A DNA stretch of 64,000 nt from assembly GCA_963846775.1 (NCBI GenBank), contig CAWJXB010000006.1:62001-126000 (forward strand), read 5' to 3'. A model generated the notes under the pieces. The model made no database searches, was not told the DNA's origin, and saw nothing but the letters and a program-made list of their open reading frames with translations. Shown here one piece after another: positions 50,441-58,767 of the stretch. The position numbers and the translations under genes were made by a program. Source of the DNA: CAVYXA01 sp963846775 (GTDB taxonomy: Bacteria > Verrucomicrobiota > Verrucomicrobiia > Chthoniobacterales > UBA10450). Within the stretch, counting starts at the first letter, position 1, and the number at the start of each line of letters is the position of its first letter.

Positions 50441-51544
50441 ATGCACGATCCGCGGTTTGATCAATTGGCGAAAGTTTTGGTGAATTATTCTACGCGCCTG
50501 AAGCGCAATGAGAACGTGCTGATCGAGGCATTTGATGTGCCCGATGAAATGACTATTGCCATTGTTCGCTCGGCACGGGATGCGGGCGCGACTCCGTTTG
50601 TGCAAATCCATCGGGCGCGGGTGAGTCGCGCTCTCGCGCTGGATGCGTCGGAGCGGCAATTGAATCTGGCTGCGCGACACGAGTTGGCGCGCATGAAGAA
50701 AATGGATGCTTACATTGCCGTTCGCGGCAGCAATAACATTACCGAGTTATCCGATGTGCCGGTGGAAAAATTGAAATTGGTCGCGAAAAAGATGCGGTCG
50801 GTCCAGGACCAGCGAGTGAAGAAGACGAAGTGGGTGGTCCTGCGCTGGCCGACTCCATCGATGGCACAACTCGCGGGGATGAGCAGCGAAGCGTTCGAGG
50901 ATTTCTTCTTCGACGTTTGCACACTGGATTACAGGAAACTCGCATCGGGGATGCAAGCGTTGAAAACGCTGATGGAAAAAACAGACCGGGTCGAGATCAA
51001 AGGGCTGGGCACGGATCTGCGTTTCAGTATCAAGGGGATTCCGGCGGTTATTTGCGGTGGCGACCGTAACATTCCCGATGGCGAAGTTTTCAGTTGTCCG
51101 GTGAAAGAATCGGTTCAGGGGCACATCGCATTTAATGCGCCGACAATTTACCAGGGCACCGGTTTTGACGGGATTCGCCTCGAATTTCGCGATGGAAAAA
51201 TTGTCGATGCGACGAGCAACGAAACGAGGAAGCTGAACAAGATTCTCGATTCCGATCCGGGTGCGCGCTACATCGGCGAATTTTCGCTCGGGTTTAATCC
51301 GCGCGTTTTGCAGCCGATGCGGGATATTTTGTTCGACGAAAAAATCGCCGGATCATTTCACTTTACCCCGGGGCAGGCCTACGAAGAGGCGGACAACGGA
51401 AATCGCAGCCAGGTCCATTGGGACATGGTTTGCATTCAGCGTCCGGAATACGGTGGTGGCGAGATTTATTTCGACGGCAAATTGATTCGCCGCGACGGTG
51501 AATTTCTGCCGAAGCCATTGCGATCACTCAATCGCAAGAAATAG
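50441..51544 (+). CDS. M29-family aminopeptidase
   Basis: A 367-residue peptidase of the thermophilic-aminopeptidase (M29/AmpS) family. The N-terminal domain starts DPRFDQLAKVLVNYSTRLKR. The metal ligands in the C-terminal domain are visible in order: Glu in PDGEVFSCPVKES, Glu in YIGEFSLGFNP, His and Tyr in GSFHFTPGQAYEEAD, and His-x-Asp in SQVHWDMV. It should remove N-terminal residues in a metal-dependent way (Co, Zn or Mn). No signal peptide is present, so it is cytoplasmic. The ATG at 50441 is the first in the frame and lacks a clear ribosome site. Convergent with the long TPR gene. Confidence 0.88.
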   Translation: MHDPRFDQLAKVLVNYSTRLKRNENVLIEAFDVPDEMTIAIVRSARDAGATPFVQIHRARVSRALALDASERQLNLAARHELARMKKMDAYIAVRGSNNITELSDVPVEKLKLVAKKMRSVQDQRVKKTKWVVLRWPTPSMAQLAGMSSEAFEDFFFDVCTLDYRKLASGMQALKTLMEKTDRVEIKGLGTDLRFSIKGIPAVICGGDRNIPDGEVFSCPVKESVQGHIAFNAPTIYQGTGFDGIRLEFRDGKIVDATSNETRKLNKILDSDPGARYIGEFSLGFNPRVLQPMRDILFDEKIAGSFHFTPGQAYEEADNGNRSQVHWDMVCIQRPEYGGGEIYFDGKLIRRDGEFLPKPLRSLNRKK

Positions 51545-51594
51545 CGCGTTTTCCTCGCGGTTTCGATCCGCCAGATCAAAGTCCGCTGTCCTGA

Positions 51595-54500
51595 TCAGCG
51601 GCGTCCAGCTTGGAGCAGATTGAGCTGCATCATTCCGATGTCGCCGCCGCCGGTGAGTTGGACATTGGCGATCTCAAACATCGGCGCACCTTCACCCCCG
51701 GACGGAGCGGGGCCGGGCAATTGGACCAACACGTGTTTGGAATTCGAGCTCAGCGCGATGGAGGCGATTTCAAATGAAGGCGAGAACTCAACGGTCGAGA
51801 TTTGGAACGGTGCGGTCACGAAAACCGAGGCGCCGTGCCCTGACGGTGTGAGCTGAACCGGCGCCGCTTCGAAGTTCGGCACCAACTGCAATCCGGCGAC
51901 AGTGAAGGAGGGCGATCCAGTCGGTGTCGGCCGCTGCTGTTGCGATGGAGTGAGGCGAATACTCCCAAGCGCGCCACCGGCGGGTTGGATTTTCGCGATC
52001 TCAAACGTGACCTGTAAATTCATAGCCGGCTGCGGCTGCTGCGACGGCGCAAGTCGCATACTCACAATCTTCGATGTCGGCCTCACCTGCAGCGCGCCCA
52101 TCTTGAACGTCGGCGTCAACTGCATCGAGGCGATCTCGAACGTGAAAGTAAGTTGGACCGAAGTCTGAATGGGGCTCGAAGGTTGTGCCACCGGTGTCGG
52201 CATCGCCGGCGTGGGCATTCCGGTGGGTCTGACGCTTGGGATTTGAATCGGTTCAGGCATGATTTCGGGTATTATTGTTGTTTGCATTTGCGGGATTAGA
52301 GGCTGTGAGGATTTGATGATATTGGTCTCAAACAAAGGCGTGTCAACTCCGGGTTCGACTGGCGGGGTTTCCCACGCGACTGGCATTTGATAAGGGACTG
52401 GTTGGCCCTGGGCAACGGGCTCGAAGATCGGTTCGTTTGATGGCGCCGCGGATTCAGCGAACGGCGTCGTTGTTATCGGCTCCGGCGCAGCCTCGGCAAA
52501 GGCTTCGACTGGCTCTGGTTGAATTTCCGGCGCTGCGATCGGCTCGACAGAAACTGGCCCGCTGACCGGTTCGCCAACCCATTCGGCCGGAGCCGAGGAT
52601 TCAACCCATGGTGTCGCTGTTGGTTCGATCATCTCTGGCTGCAGTTGTTGTTCCACTACTGGGCCAACCGACTCCACCGTCTCTTCAACGACAGGTCCAA
52701 CTGATTCGGCAATTCCTTCTTCGACGGCGCGCTTCGGTTCGCGGTAAGCAACCGTCGGTTCCGGACCGCGACGAATTGCTGGTTCAAGCGGAGTCGTCGT
52801 GATCGGCGCAACGGCCCCATTTGCGCGCCCAAGTCTTCCAGAAGGGAGCACTCCGCGATGGATCGAAGGCTCCGCTGCTTTCAACTGCAAAGAAACCTGA
52901 CGCGGTCCGCCGATAAAATTTTTTGTGGCCGGTGCCTCGGCTTCGGGCGCGCTGAACGGAGTTGAGGAGACGGTAGGGCCATTGGCGGATGCAGGCTGCC
53001 CAAAGAGCGGCACCTGTGCGGCGCCACGGCGACGCAACATGGGAATGAGCGCCCAAGCCATAAAAAACGCGGCGCCGATGAGCAATCCACCAATGATGAG
53101 TGTTTGCCGTGAAGTTGTTGCGGCGACAGTCGGGGCGGGTGCCGGTTGGGTTGCAACATGCGTCGGTGCGAGCGTCGTCGCCGGGGAAGGAACGGGTGGC
53201 GCCGAAGCTTGGGTCGCCGGAGAAGATTGCGCGATCACCGCAGTCTCACTTGGCGAAGCGAGAGTAGTTGCGGATGCGTTCGGCGAAGCTTCCGCCATGG
53301 CTGGAGTTGTTTCGACCACTGGCGACCCTGTCGCTGTCGGAAGGGCCGACAACTGTTCCGGGCTGGCTGGCGAACCGCTCGCGGAGGGCGCCGCTGCAGT
53401 TGCCGGAACGATTCCTTCGCTAAGACTTAGCGCCAAACGCGCGTTCGGCGAAGCGGCCGCGACTGTTTCCGAAGCAGTTTCGGTTGCAGGCGCGACGGTC
53501 GATGTTGTTTCAGGTTTAGATTCCTTTGCCTGTTTGTTAGACGCCAATCGCGTTCCCGGAATGGGACTCGGTTCGATCGCCGGGCTGGATTCGGCTTGGG
53601 CCGACATTACGGTGGCAGCCTCGGCTGCTGGGGCCGGGCCGGCGGCCACGGTTGGGCTTTGCATCCAACCGAGATCGTAAAACGCGTCGGCGAAGACGCC
53701 GTTTAATGCCGGCGAATAGATTTTCTTCGCCGAAGTGACCCAATCGCTCGCCTTGTCGGGATTGTTATGTTTGAACTCCCAGGCCGCTTGCGCGTAATAA
53801 AGCGCCGGTGTGTCGCCCGTGAACTGGAATTGCTCCATCAACTTCTGGGCGCGGCTGTCCTTGCCCTCGAGCAGATAGGTCAAGAAAACCTTGTATTTCA
53901 GAATTTCTGCCGCCTGGTTCTTATCGCCGCCCGGTGTTTGCTTGAGCAAGGCATCAAACCGCTCACGTGCCGTGGCGTAATCTTTCTTTTTGAATGGGAT
54001 TTGCGCGAGATTGTATTGCGCTTCGCGGAACTTCGGATTGATCTTGAGCGCTTTCTTGAATGCCGCTTCCGCGCCGGCGTAATCCTGCTGCTCCATCAAA
54101 ATCTCGCCGCGCAGATTTGAAGTCGCCGCCTGATTCGGATCGGCTGCGTCGGATTCTTCGACATATTTGCGCGCGTTTTCGAAATCGTGCTGCTGAAGCG
54201 ATTGTTGCGCCTGTTCAAAGCGCGAGCGCGCGAACGCTTTCGATTTTTCGGTGCGCTCGGCCGCGGTCGTCACAGTCATCGAAGCGCGGGCCTGGCCGGC
54301 CGGCTTTTGCATCCAGCCCACTTCGTATAGGGATTCGGCAAAGAGCCTGTTCAATTGCGGCGAGAAATCTTTCTGCGCAGTTGCAATCCAATCCTGGGCC
54401 TCGTTTTCGTTCTTGCGTTGAAATGCGATCGCCGCATTCGAGTAATGCACGGCCGGCGTTTCCGGCGAAAGCTTGAACTTGGCCACGATCGAATCGACCA

Positions 54501-54963
54501 TGCCGTCGTTGCCCTCCAGCACATAGGTCAGCAAAATTTTGTATTGAATTAGTTGCGCGGCGTCCCCGGCCAAATCGGCGACATTGCTTGAGAGCAAATT
54601 CTGAAAACGATCACGCGCTTCCGTCCAGTTCTTTTTCAGAAATGGAATCTCAGCCATGTTAAAGCGCGCATTCCAGAATTTGGGATCGATCCGCACCGCC
54701 TCCTGCAACGCCGTTTCCGCCTTATCGTAACTGCCCTGCCGCATCAGAATCACGCCCCGCAGATTGTGCGATTCTGCCACCTCCGGCTGGCGCGCATCAA
54801 TTTCATCGAGCTGCTTTAGCGACTCCGAAAAATTGTTCGCCTCGAAGGCTTGGAACGCTTTGCTGTACATCGCTTCCAGCTCCGTTTTGGAAGGGGCAAC
54901 ATTGCTGGCCGCGAAGGAACTGAAAACCAAAATCATGATTGCCGCGATTTTCCGAATTTTCAT
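51595..54963 (-). CDS. long TPR membrane protein with FEIA-repeat C-terminus
   Basis: A 1122-residue protein. It has a signal peptide (MKIRKIAAIMILVFSSFAAS), then two similar TPR modules (about 30-215 and 250-435: 'FNMAEIPFLKKNWTEARDRF' versus 'YNLAQIPFKKKDYATARERF'), a duplication. Next comes an Ala/Pro/Thr/Ser-rich linker (about 440-615), a transmembrane helix (IIGGLLIGAAFFMAWALIPM, about 620-640), and a Pro/Glu-rich region. The last 200 residues repeat a pattern like 'F.IA..QLTPS' about nine times (TFEIASMQLTPTFKMGALQV). I do not recognise that domain. The helix splits a likely periplasmic TPR part from a cytoplasmic tail. Single gene. Confidence 0.75.
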   Translation of the reverse strand: MKIRKIAAIMILVFSSFAASNVAPSKTELEAMYSKAFQAFEANNFSESLKQLDEIDARQPEVAESHNLRGVILMRQGSYDKAETALQEAVRIDPKFWNARFNMAEIPFLKKNWTEARDRFQNLLSSNVADLAGDAAQLIQYKILLTYVLEGNDGMVDSIVAKFKLSPETPAVHYSNAAIAFQRKNENEAQDWIATAQKDFSPQLNRLFAESLYEVGWMQKPAGQARASMTVTTAAERTEKSKAFARSRFEQAQQSLQQHDFENARKYVEESDAADPNQAATSNLRGEILMEQQDYAGAEAAFKKALKINPKFREAQYNLAQIPFKKKDYATARERFDALLKQTPGGDKNQAAEILKYKVFLTYLLEGKDSRAQKLMEQFQFTGDTPALYYAQAAWEFKHNNPDKASDWVTSAKKIYSPALNGVFADAFYDLGWMQSPTVAAGPAPAAEAATVMSAQAESSPAIEPSPIPGTRLASNKQAKESKPETTSTVAPATETASETVAAASPNARLALSLSEGIVPATAAAPSASGSPASPEQLSALPTATGSPVVETTPAMAEASPNASATTLASPSETAVIAQSSPATQASAPPVPSPATTLAPTHVATQPAPAPTVAATTSRQTLIIGGLLIGAAFFMAWALIPMLRRRGAAQVPLFGQPASANGPTVSSTPFSAPEAEAPATKNFIGGPRQVSLQLKAAEPSIHRGVLPSGRLGRANGAVAPITTTPLEPAIRRGPEPTVAYREPKRAVEEGIAESVGPVVEETVESVGPVVEQQLQPEMIEPTATPWVESSAPAEWVGEPVSGPVSVEPIAAPEIQPEPVEAFAEAAPEPITTTPFAESAAPSNEPIFEPVAQGQPVPYQMPVAWETPPVEPGVDTPLFETNIIKSSQPLIPQMQTTIIPEIMPEPIQIPSVRPTGMPTPAMPTPVAQPSSPIQTSVQLTFTFEIASMQLTPTFKMGALQVRPTSKIVSMRLAPSQQPQPAMNLQVTFEIAKIQPAGGALGSIRLTPSQQQRPTPTGSPSFTVAGLQLVPNFEAAPVQLTPSGHGASVFVTAPFQISTVEFSPSFEIASIALSSNSKHVLVQLPGPAPSGGEGAPMFEIANVQLTGGGDIGMMQLNLLQAGRR

Positions 54964-55172
54964 AGATTTTGATTTGAAACCGTTCGCGCGATCGATGACA
55001 AGTTAAATTTTTCGGCCGGAGGATCGATCGTTTTCCAAACTACATATAACAGCAGACAACGACCCGACAACTTTTTACTTTTGCGCGGCAAGATCGACAG
55101 TCATGGCCGGAGACAAAAGCTCGAGCACTACACAATGCGGTTCCGGCACCCGCCGCTTCGATTGCCAAATCT
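54964..55172. other. short intergenic region, no gene
   Basis: Upstream of the TPR gene and downstream of the GNAT gene. It contains one intergenic copy of the frequent word GATCGACA (55092-55099) but no other structure. Confidence 0.4.
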
Positions 55173-55712
55173 TCACTTTGTTCGGGACGACACGCGTATT
55201 TCTTTTTCCCATCTCCAGACCGGTAAATTGTTTTCCGGGTCGACGGTGTCGGCGATTTTTCTGAAGCCGCACTTTTCCAGGATGCGCGTTGAAGCATTCA
55301 CTTCGGCGAGAGTGTGAGCGCGAATCATTTTGACGCGGCTGTCATTGGTCGCGAATTCGCATAACGCCTGTGCTGCTTCAGTGGCGTAGCCGCGTCCCTG
55401 ATATGCGGGCGCGATGCCGTAAGCGATTTCGGCGATGCCATCCGCGCCCGGCGGGCCGGGAAATCCGCACATACCCATGAGGACGTGATCGATTTTGTGA
55501 ATGAGACCGAAGCCAAATTGCCAGGGATCGGGTTCCCTCGCGGATTCAAGACGCGCCACGAAATCCGGTGAGGCGCCGAGTAGTTGATCACGAATACCAT
55601 CGGACACGCGCAGCCCGGCGGTGTTTTCAAACTCCTCCAGGCTGCGAAGCAATGCGCGCAGATGCCGCGGCAAGTGCGCAGCGAGAATCAAGTTCTTGGT
55701 CTGGATCGTCAT
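55173..55712 (-). CDS. GNAT-family N-acetyltransferase (RimJ/RimL-like)
   Basis: A 179-residue GNAT protein. The acetyl-CoA pyrophosphate-binding motif A is YGIAPAYQGRGYATEAAQAL (about 98-117), with the Q/R-x-x-G-x-G/A core as QGRGYA. NASTRILEKCGFRKIADT near 139-156 is motif B of the RimJ/RimL-like group. The acceptor amine is unknown; many members acetylate ribosomal proteins, antibiotics or small metabolites. LRVSDGIRDQLL in the N-terminal part matches a group often next to housekeeping genes. Monocistronic, with the repeat element at 55726-55805 upstream. Confidence 0.85.
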   Translation of the reverse strand: MTIQTKNLILAAHLPRHLRALLRSLEEFENTAGLRVSDGIRDQLLGASPDFVARLESAREPDPWQFGFGLIHKIDHVLMGMCGFPGPPGADGIAEIAYGIAPAYQGRGYATEAAQALCEFATNDSRVKMIRAHTLAEVNASTRILEKCGFRKIADTVDPENNLPVWRWEKEIRVSSRTK

Positions 55713-55725
55713 CGAAGCTTTCCGT

Positions 55726-55805
55726 CATTCCGCCCGAAGTGGAGGAACCTCTTACTGTTTCTGTCTTTGGCGAGCTGTCCCGCAGCGAAGAGTAAGAAAT
55801 CTCTC
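55726..55805. repeat. REP-like element upstream of the GNAT gene
   Basis: GTGGAGGAACCTCTTACTG on one side faces AGAGTAAGAAATCTCTC on the other; the core pairing is AGGAACCTCTTACT with AGTAAGAAATCTC, imperfect. It fills the space between the GNAT gene and the MscS gene end. Confidence 0.55.
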
Positions 55806-55834
55806 TCGTTTATGCTGGCACTGGCACGGGCAAG

Positions 55835-57349
55835 TTACAGCTCAAAGAAAGTGCGCAACCGTCGCATGAAGTTCGCCCGGTACTCGCGTTGTCTTGTCTC
55901 CGTTAGTTCTTTCGGCGCCGCTTCTTTAAAGATCCCTTCGTTTTCCAGTTTCCGTTTCGCCAGCAAATCGCTCAATTGCTCCAGACACCCGGGCGCTTCC
56001 CGGATGACGTCGGCCATCACCGGTTTACCGATCTCCATCACGTAACAATCGGCGTCGGCGCGCACGGTAGCGCTTCGTTTCTCGCCAGTTAACAAAGACA
56101 TTTCGCCGAAGCAATCGCCCGCGCCTAACATGGCGACTTGGATGGTGGCCCCATTTTTGGAGACGGCTACGCTGGCCGTTCCGCGGAGCAAAATAAACAT
56201 CGAATCGCCGTCGGCTCCTTCCTCGATCACCCGTTCACCGCGTCCGAAATAATCCAGGCGCGCGTGCCGGACCAGATTGTCGATCTGCGTATCGCTGAGG
56301 CATTCGAAAATCGGTTCGCCCCGCAAGATCTCGCGCGCTTCCTGGTACCCTTCGTCCTGTGGCCGGGTCGTCCGTCGTTGCAGATGCAACGTGCGAGTGG
56401 GGAAGGGGACGGTGAGCCGTTCCCGTTTCAATTCGTACCAAATGTTGGTGCGGATGGCGTCGTTGATTTCGTTAATCCGGGCATGGTTACCCATGTAGAA
56501 CTTGATTTCGTAAATGATGGCGAAATCGGCAAAATCGACGAGGAAAACCCGCACCGGCGGATGGGACAACACGCCATTGGCTTTTGATGCCGCGCGAATG
56601 AGGACATCCTTGGCCAGGTTTGGCGGGACGTGATACTCCAGCCCGATTCGAATCCGCATGGCGTGGACCTCGGTCGGGTAATGCAGGTTAACGATCGTCT
56701 GCTTGACGATTTCGTTATTGGGAATATCGAGATAAATCGTATCGTTCGTGCGGAGCCGCGTCGAACGCCAGTTGATCTCCATTACTTCGGCGTATCGGTC
56801 CCCCACCTGCAACCAATCGCCTACTTTATATGGCCGGTTGATCTGAAGCGACATCCCGGCGATGATTCCACCTAACAAATTCTGGCCGGCCAGGCCCAGG
56901 ATAATGGCGGCGATTCCCGAGCCGGCGAGCAAACCGGTTAACCAGCGCCCGGCATGATAGCCGTACCAAAGGACAACCAGCAGCACGACGAGAAAAATGA
57001 GCAGGGCCACCAACTGCCGCGGAAAATGCGGGATCGTCGTCCCGCGTTTCTTCTCGAAGTAAAGGTCCCAGACGTAGCGATTGATGAGCGCAACGAGAAT
57101 GGCCGTGCTCAACAGGGCCAGCGCCGCGCCGACGTGATTGCGGATATCGATCGACATGCCATAGACCCACATCGCGATGTAAAACGCGAGCGCGAGACAA
57201 AAAAGGCGAAAGAACAGACCGAGCTGCACACCGGCGCGCCTCTTCAGCAGACGCCCGATCATCAGCGCGATGAGAAACGTCGCAACGAATACGACAGCAG
57301 TGACGATCGCTTTTTCCGTCTCGTCCAGCCAGTTGAACATTGGCGGCAT
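55835..57349 (-). CDS. MscS-like channel fused to a cyclic-nucleotide-binding domain
   Basis: A 504-residue membrane protein. About five hydrophobic segments lead to the MscS pore helix and beta domain: GIAAIILGLAGQNLLGGIIAG (about 145-165) is the pore-lining helix, and INRPYKVGDWLQVG the start of the beta domain. Residues about 350-470 are a cNMP-binding domain (EEGADGDSMFILLRGTASV, GDCFGEMSLLTGEKRSATVR with the FGE...R-A phosphate-binding cassette). This fusion would make a mechanosensitive or osmolyte channel gated or modulated by cAMP or cGMP. ATG 57349 gives MPPMFNWLDE; an ATG at 57340 is in frame. Confidence 0.88.
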   Translation of the reverse strand: MPPMFNWLDETEKAIVTAVVFVATFLIALMIGRLLKRRAGVQLGLFFRLFCLALAFYIAMWVYGMSIDIRNHVGAALALLSTAILVALINRYVWDLYFEKKRGTTIPHFPRQLVALLIFLVVLLVVLWYGYHAGRWLTGLLAGSGIAAIILGLAGQNLLGGIIAGMSLQINRPYKVGDWLQVGDRYAEVMEINWRSTRLRTNDTIYLDIPNNEIVKQTIVNLHYPTEVHAMRIRIGLEYHVPPNLAKDVLIRAASKANGVLSHPPVRVFLVDFADFAIIYEIKFYMGNHARINEINDAIRTNIWYELKRERLTVPFPTRTLHLQRRTTRPQDEGYQEAREILRGEPIFECLSDTQIDNLVRHARLDYFGRGERVIEEGADGDSMFILLRGTASVAVSKNGATIQVAMLGAGDCFGEMSLLTGEKRSATVRADADCYVMEIGKPVMADVIREAPGCLEQLSDLLAKRKLENEGIFKEAAPKELTETRQREYRANFMRRLRTFFEL

Positions 57350-57379
57350 TATATCAGAAACGATGTTAACGGGAAGCGC

Positions 57380-57730
57380 TCACTGTGGCCGAAGGAAAAA
57401 CCAGAGCCAGCCGCTGAGGAAGCAAAGTCCCCCCAGCGGCGTGATGGCCCCGAGCCATCGAACGTTTGTGAGCGCCATCAGATAAAGGCTGCCGCTAAAA
57501 AGGATGATACCGGCAAACAGCAGCCACCACGCAGTGCGATTGTATGTTCTCACCGAACTGAGTGCCAACAGGGCAACGGCGTGAACGAGATGATACAGCA
57601 CAGCCTTGTTCCAGGCGTCATTCATCCCGTGGCTCTCGAGTGTCGGTCTTAGCGCGTGCGCGCCAAATGCACCGAGCGCCACCGCCAGAAAACAAAGTGC
57701 CGCCGCAATCCTAAAGGGTAAAATCGACAT
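57380..57730 (-). CDS. DUF423 (YgdD-like) membrane protein
   Basis: A 116-residue protein with four hydrophobic segments. FLAVALGAFGAHALRPTL (about 14-31), followed by HAVALLALS, is the DUF423 signature, with a conserved G-A-H-A-L motif. I start at ATG 57730 (MSILPFRIAAALC); a TTG seven codons upstream is in frame. The function of the family is unknown. It sits 30 bases upstream of the channel gene on the same strand and is probably cotranscribed with it. Confidence 0.85.
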   Translation of the reverse strand: MSILPFRIAAALCFLAVALGAFGAHALRPTLESHGMNDAWNKAVLYHLVHAVALLALSSVRTYNRTAWWLLFAGIILFSGSLYLMALTNVRWLGAITPLGGLCFLSGWLWFFLRPQ

Positions 57731-57817
57731 CTGCCAGAATCGCAGAATCAAGCCCCTCCGGCAACGCTTCGGCAGAAGGCCTCAGCAGCGACCGCAAAAG
57801 GGAGCCCGCCGCTGACG

Positions 57818-57919
57818 GTGCGAGTGGCTGCGACGGTTGGCGTGATCTGGCTCTTGATTATGCTCGCACTCACACTCGGCGATTATTTTACGCGTGGCGT
57901 GGTGCCGTTAAATCGCTAG
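57818..57919 (+). CDS. possible small membrane protein
   Basis: A 33-residue frame from GTG 57818 to TAG 57919 encodes VRVAATVGVIWLLIMLALTL followed by GDYFTRGVVPLNR, a single transmembrane helix with a polar tail. The frame is open further upstream to a stop at 57719 (an Ala/Pro-rich stretch), so a longer form of about 60 residues is possible only with a CTG start. It is divergent from DUF423, and its stop overlaps the end of the convergent enoyl-CoA hydratase gene by four bases. No homologue comes to mind, and no ribosome site is seen. Confidence 0.3.
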   Translation: MRVAATVGVIWLLIMLALTLGDYFTRGVVPLNR

Positions 57920-58692
57920 CGGGCAGACGATTCCGTCCAGCTTGGCGCGCGTTTCTCATTGAAGGCCGCAATGCCTTCCCGCGCTTCCTCCGATTCCCGC
58001 GCTTCCATGTGATATTTCAAGGCAAGATCGACATCTTCTTTCACGGAACTGGACCAGAGTTTCTCGATTAGCTTCTTCGTTTGCTTGAGCGCGCCCGGCG
58101 CTCCTTGCAACGCGGCGTCGGCAAATTTTCGCGCTTCGATCATGAGATCGTCCGCCGGGACGACACAATTGACGAGCCCGATTTCTCGGGCACGTTCCGC
58201 GTCGATTAGCTCCGAACCGAGCAGCAGTTCGCGAATGTCGCGTTCGCGCAATTGGCGCCGGAGAAATGTCATGACCAAGCCCGCTACCAAACCGCGCCGC
58301 ACTTCCGGATAGCCTATCCTGGTCTTTTTCGCCGCGACAACAAAATCGCATGCCGACATGATCCCTGCGCCGCCGGCGACCGCTGCGCCGTGAATCGCCG
58401 CGATGGTAATCAGATGCGTTTGGCTCAATGTGACCAGCGTTTTCGCCACCATCTCAGCGGTTGCATGCGCCTTGCCCACATCGGCCGCTTCTTTCAGATC
58501 GAGTCCGGTGCAAAAGGCCGCGCCCGCGCCGCGCAAAATCAGGACGCGCTGCTGCGGTTGATCGGAAGCGGCTTTGATCGCAGCAACCAAATCGTTCAGC
58601 AGTTCCAACGTTAACGCATTGCGCCGCTCCGGTCGATTCAGCGTGATCACTGTCATCTGCGGAGTGAGTTTTTCGACGAGGATAACCCGCAT
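57916..58692 (-). CDS. enoyl-CoA hydratase/isomerase
   Basis: A 258-residue crotonase-fold protein. NRPERRNALTLELL (19-32) and GAGAAFCTGLDLKE (about 55-68) are family motifs. AAIHGAAVAGGAGIMSACDF (about 98-117) holds the oxyanion-hole glycine. The glutamate pair of canonical hydratases appears as YPEVRRGLV (about 128-136) with a single Glu. Such enzymes hydrate or isomerise enoyl-CoA; the substrate is unknown. The gene is monocistronic, and its 3' end overlaps the possible small membrane protein by four bases. Confidence 0.88.
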   Translation of the reverse strand: MRVILVEKLTPQMTVITLNRPERRNALTLELLNDLVAAIKAASDQPQQRVLILRGAGAAFCTGLDLKEAADVGKAHATAEMVAKTLVTLSQTHLITIAAIHGAAVAGGAGIMSACDFVVAAKKTRIGYPEVRRGLVAGLVMTFLRRQLRERDIRELLLGSELIDAERAREIGLVNCVVPADDLMIEARKFADAALQGAPGALKQTKKLIEKLWSSSVKEDVDLALKYHMEARESEEAREGIAAFNEKRAPSWTESSAR

Positions 58693-58767
58693 ACAACAAG
58701 CCGCAGATTACGCAGGGCTCGCGCCTTGTCATCCCGATGAAACTAAAACGCTGACAGTGTCAGTATT

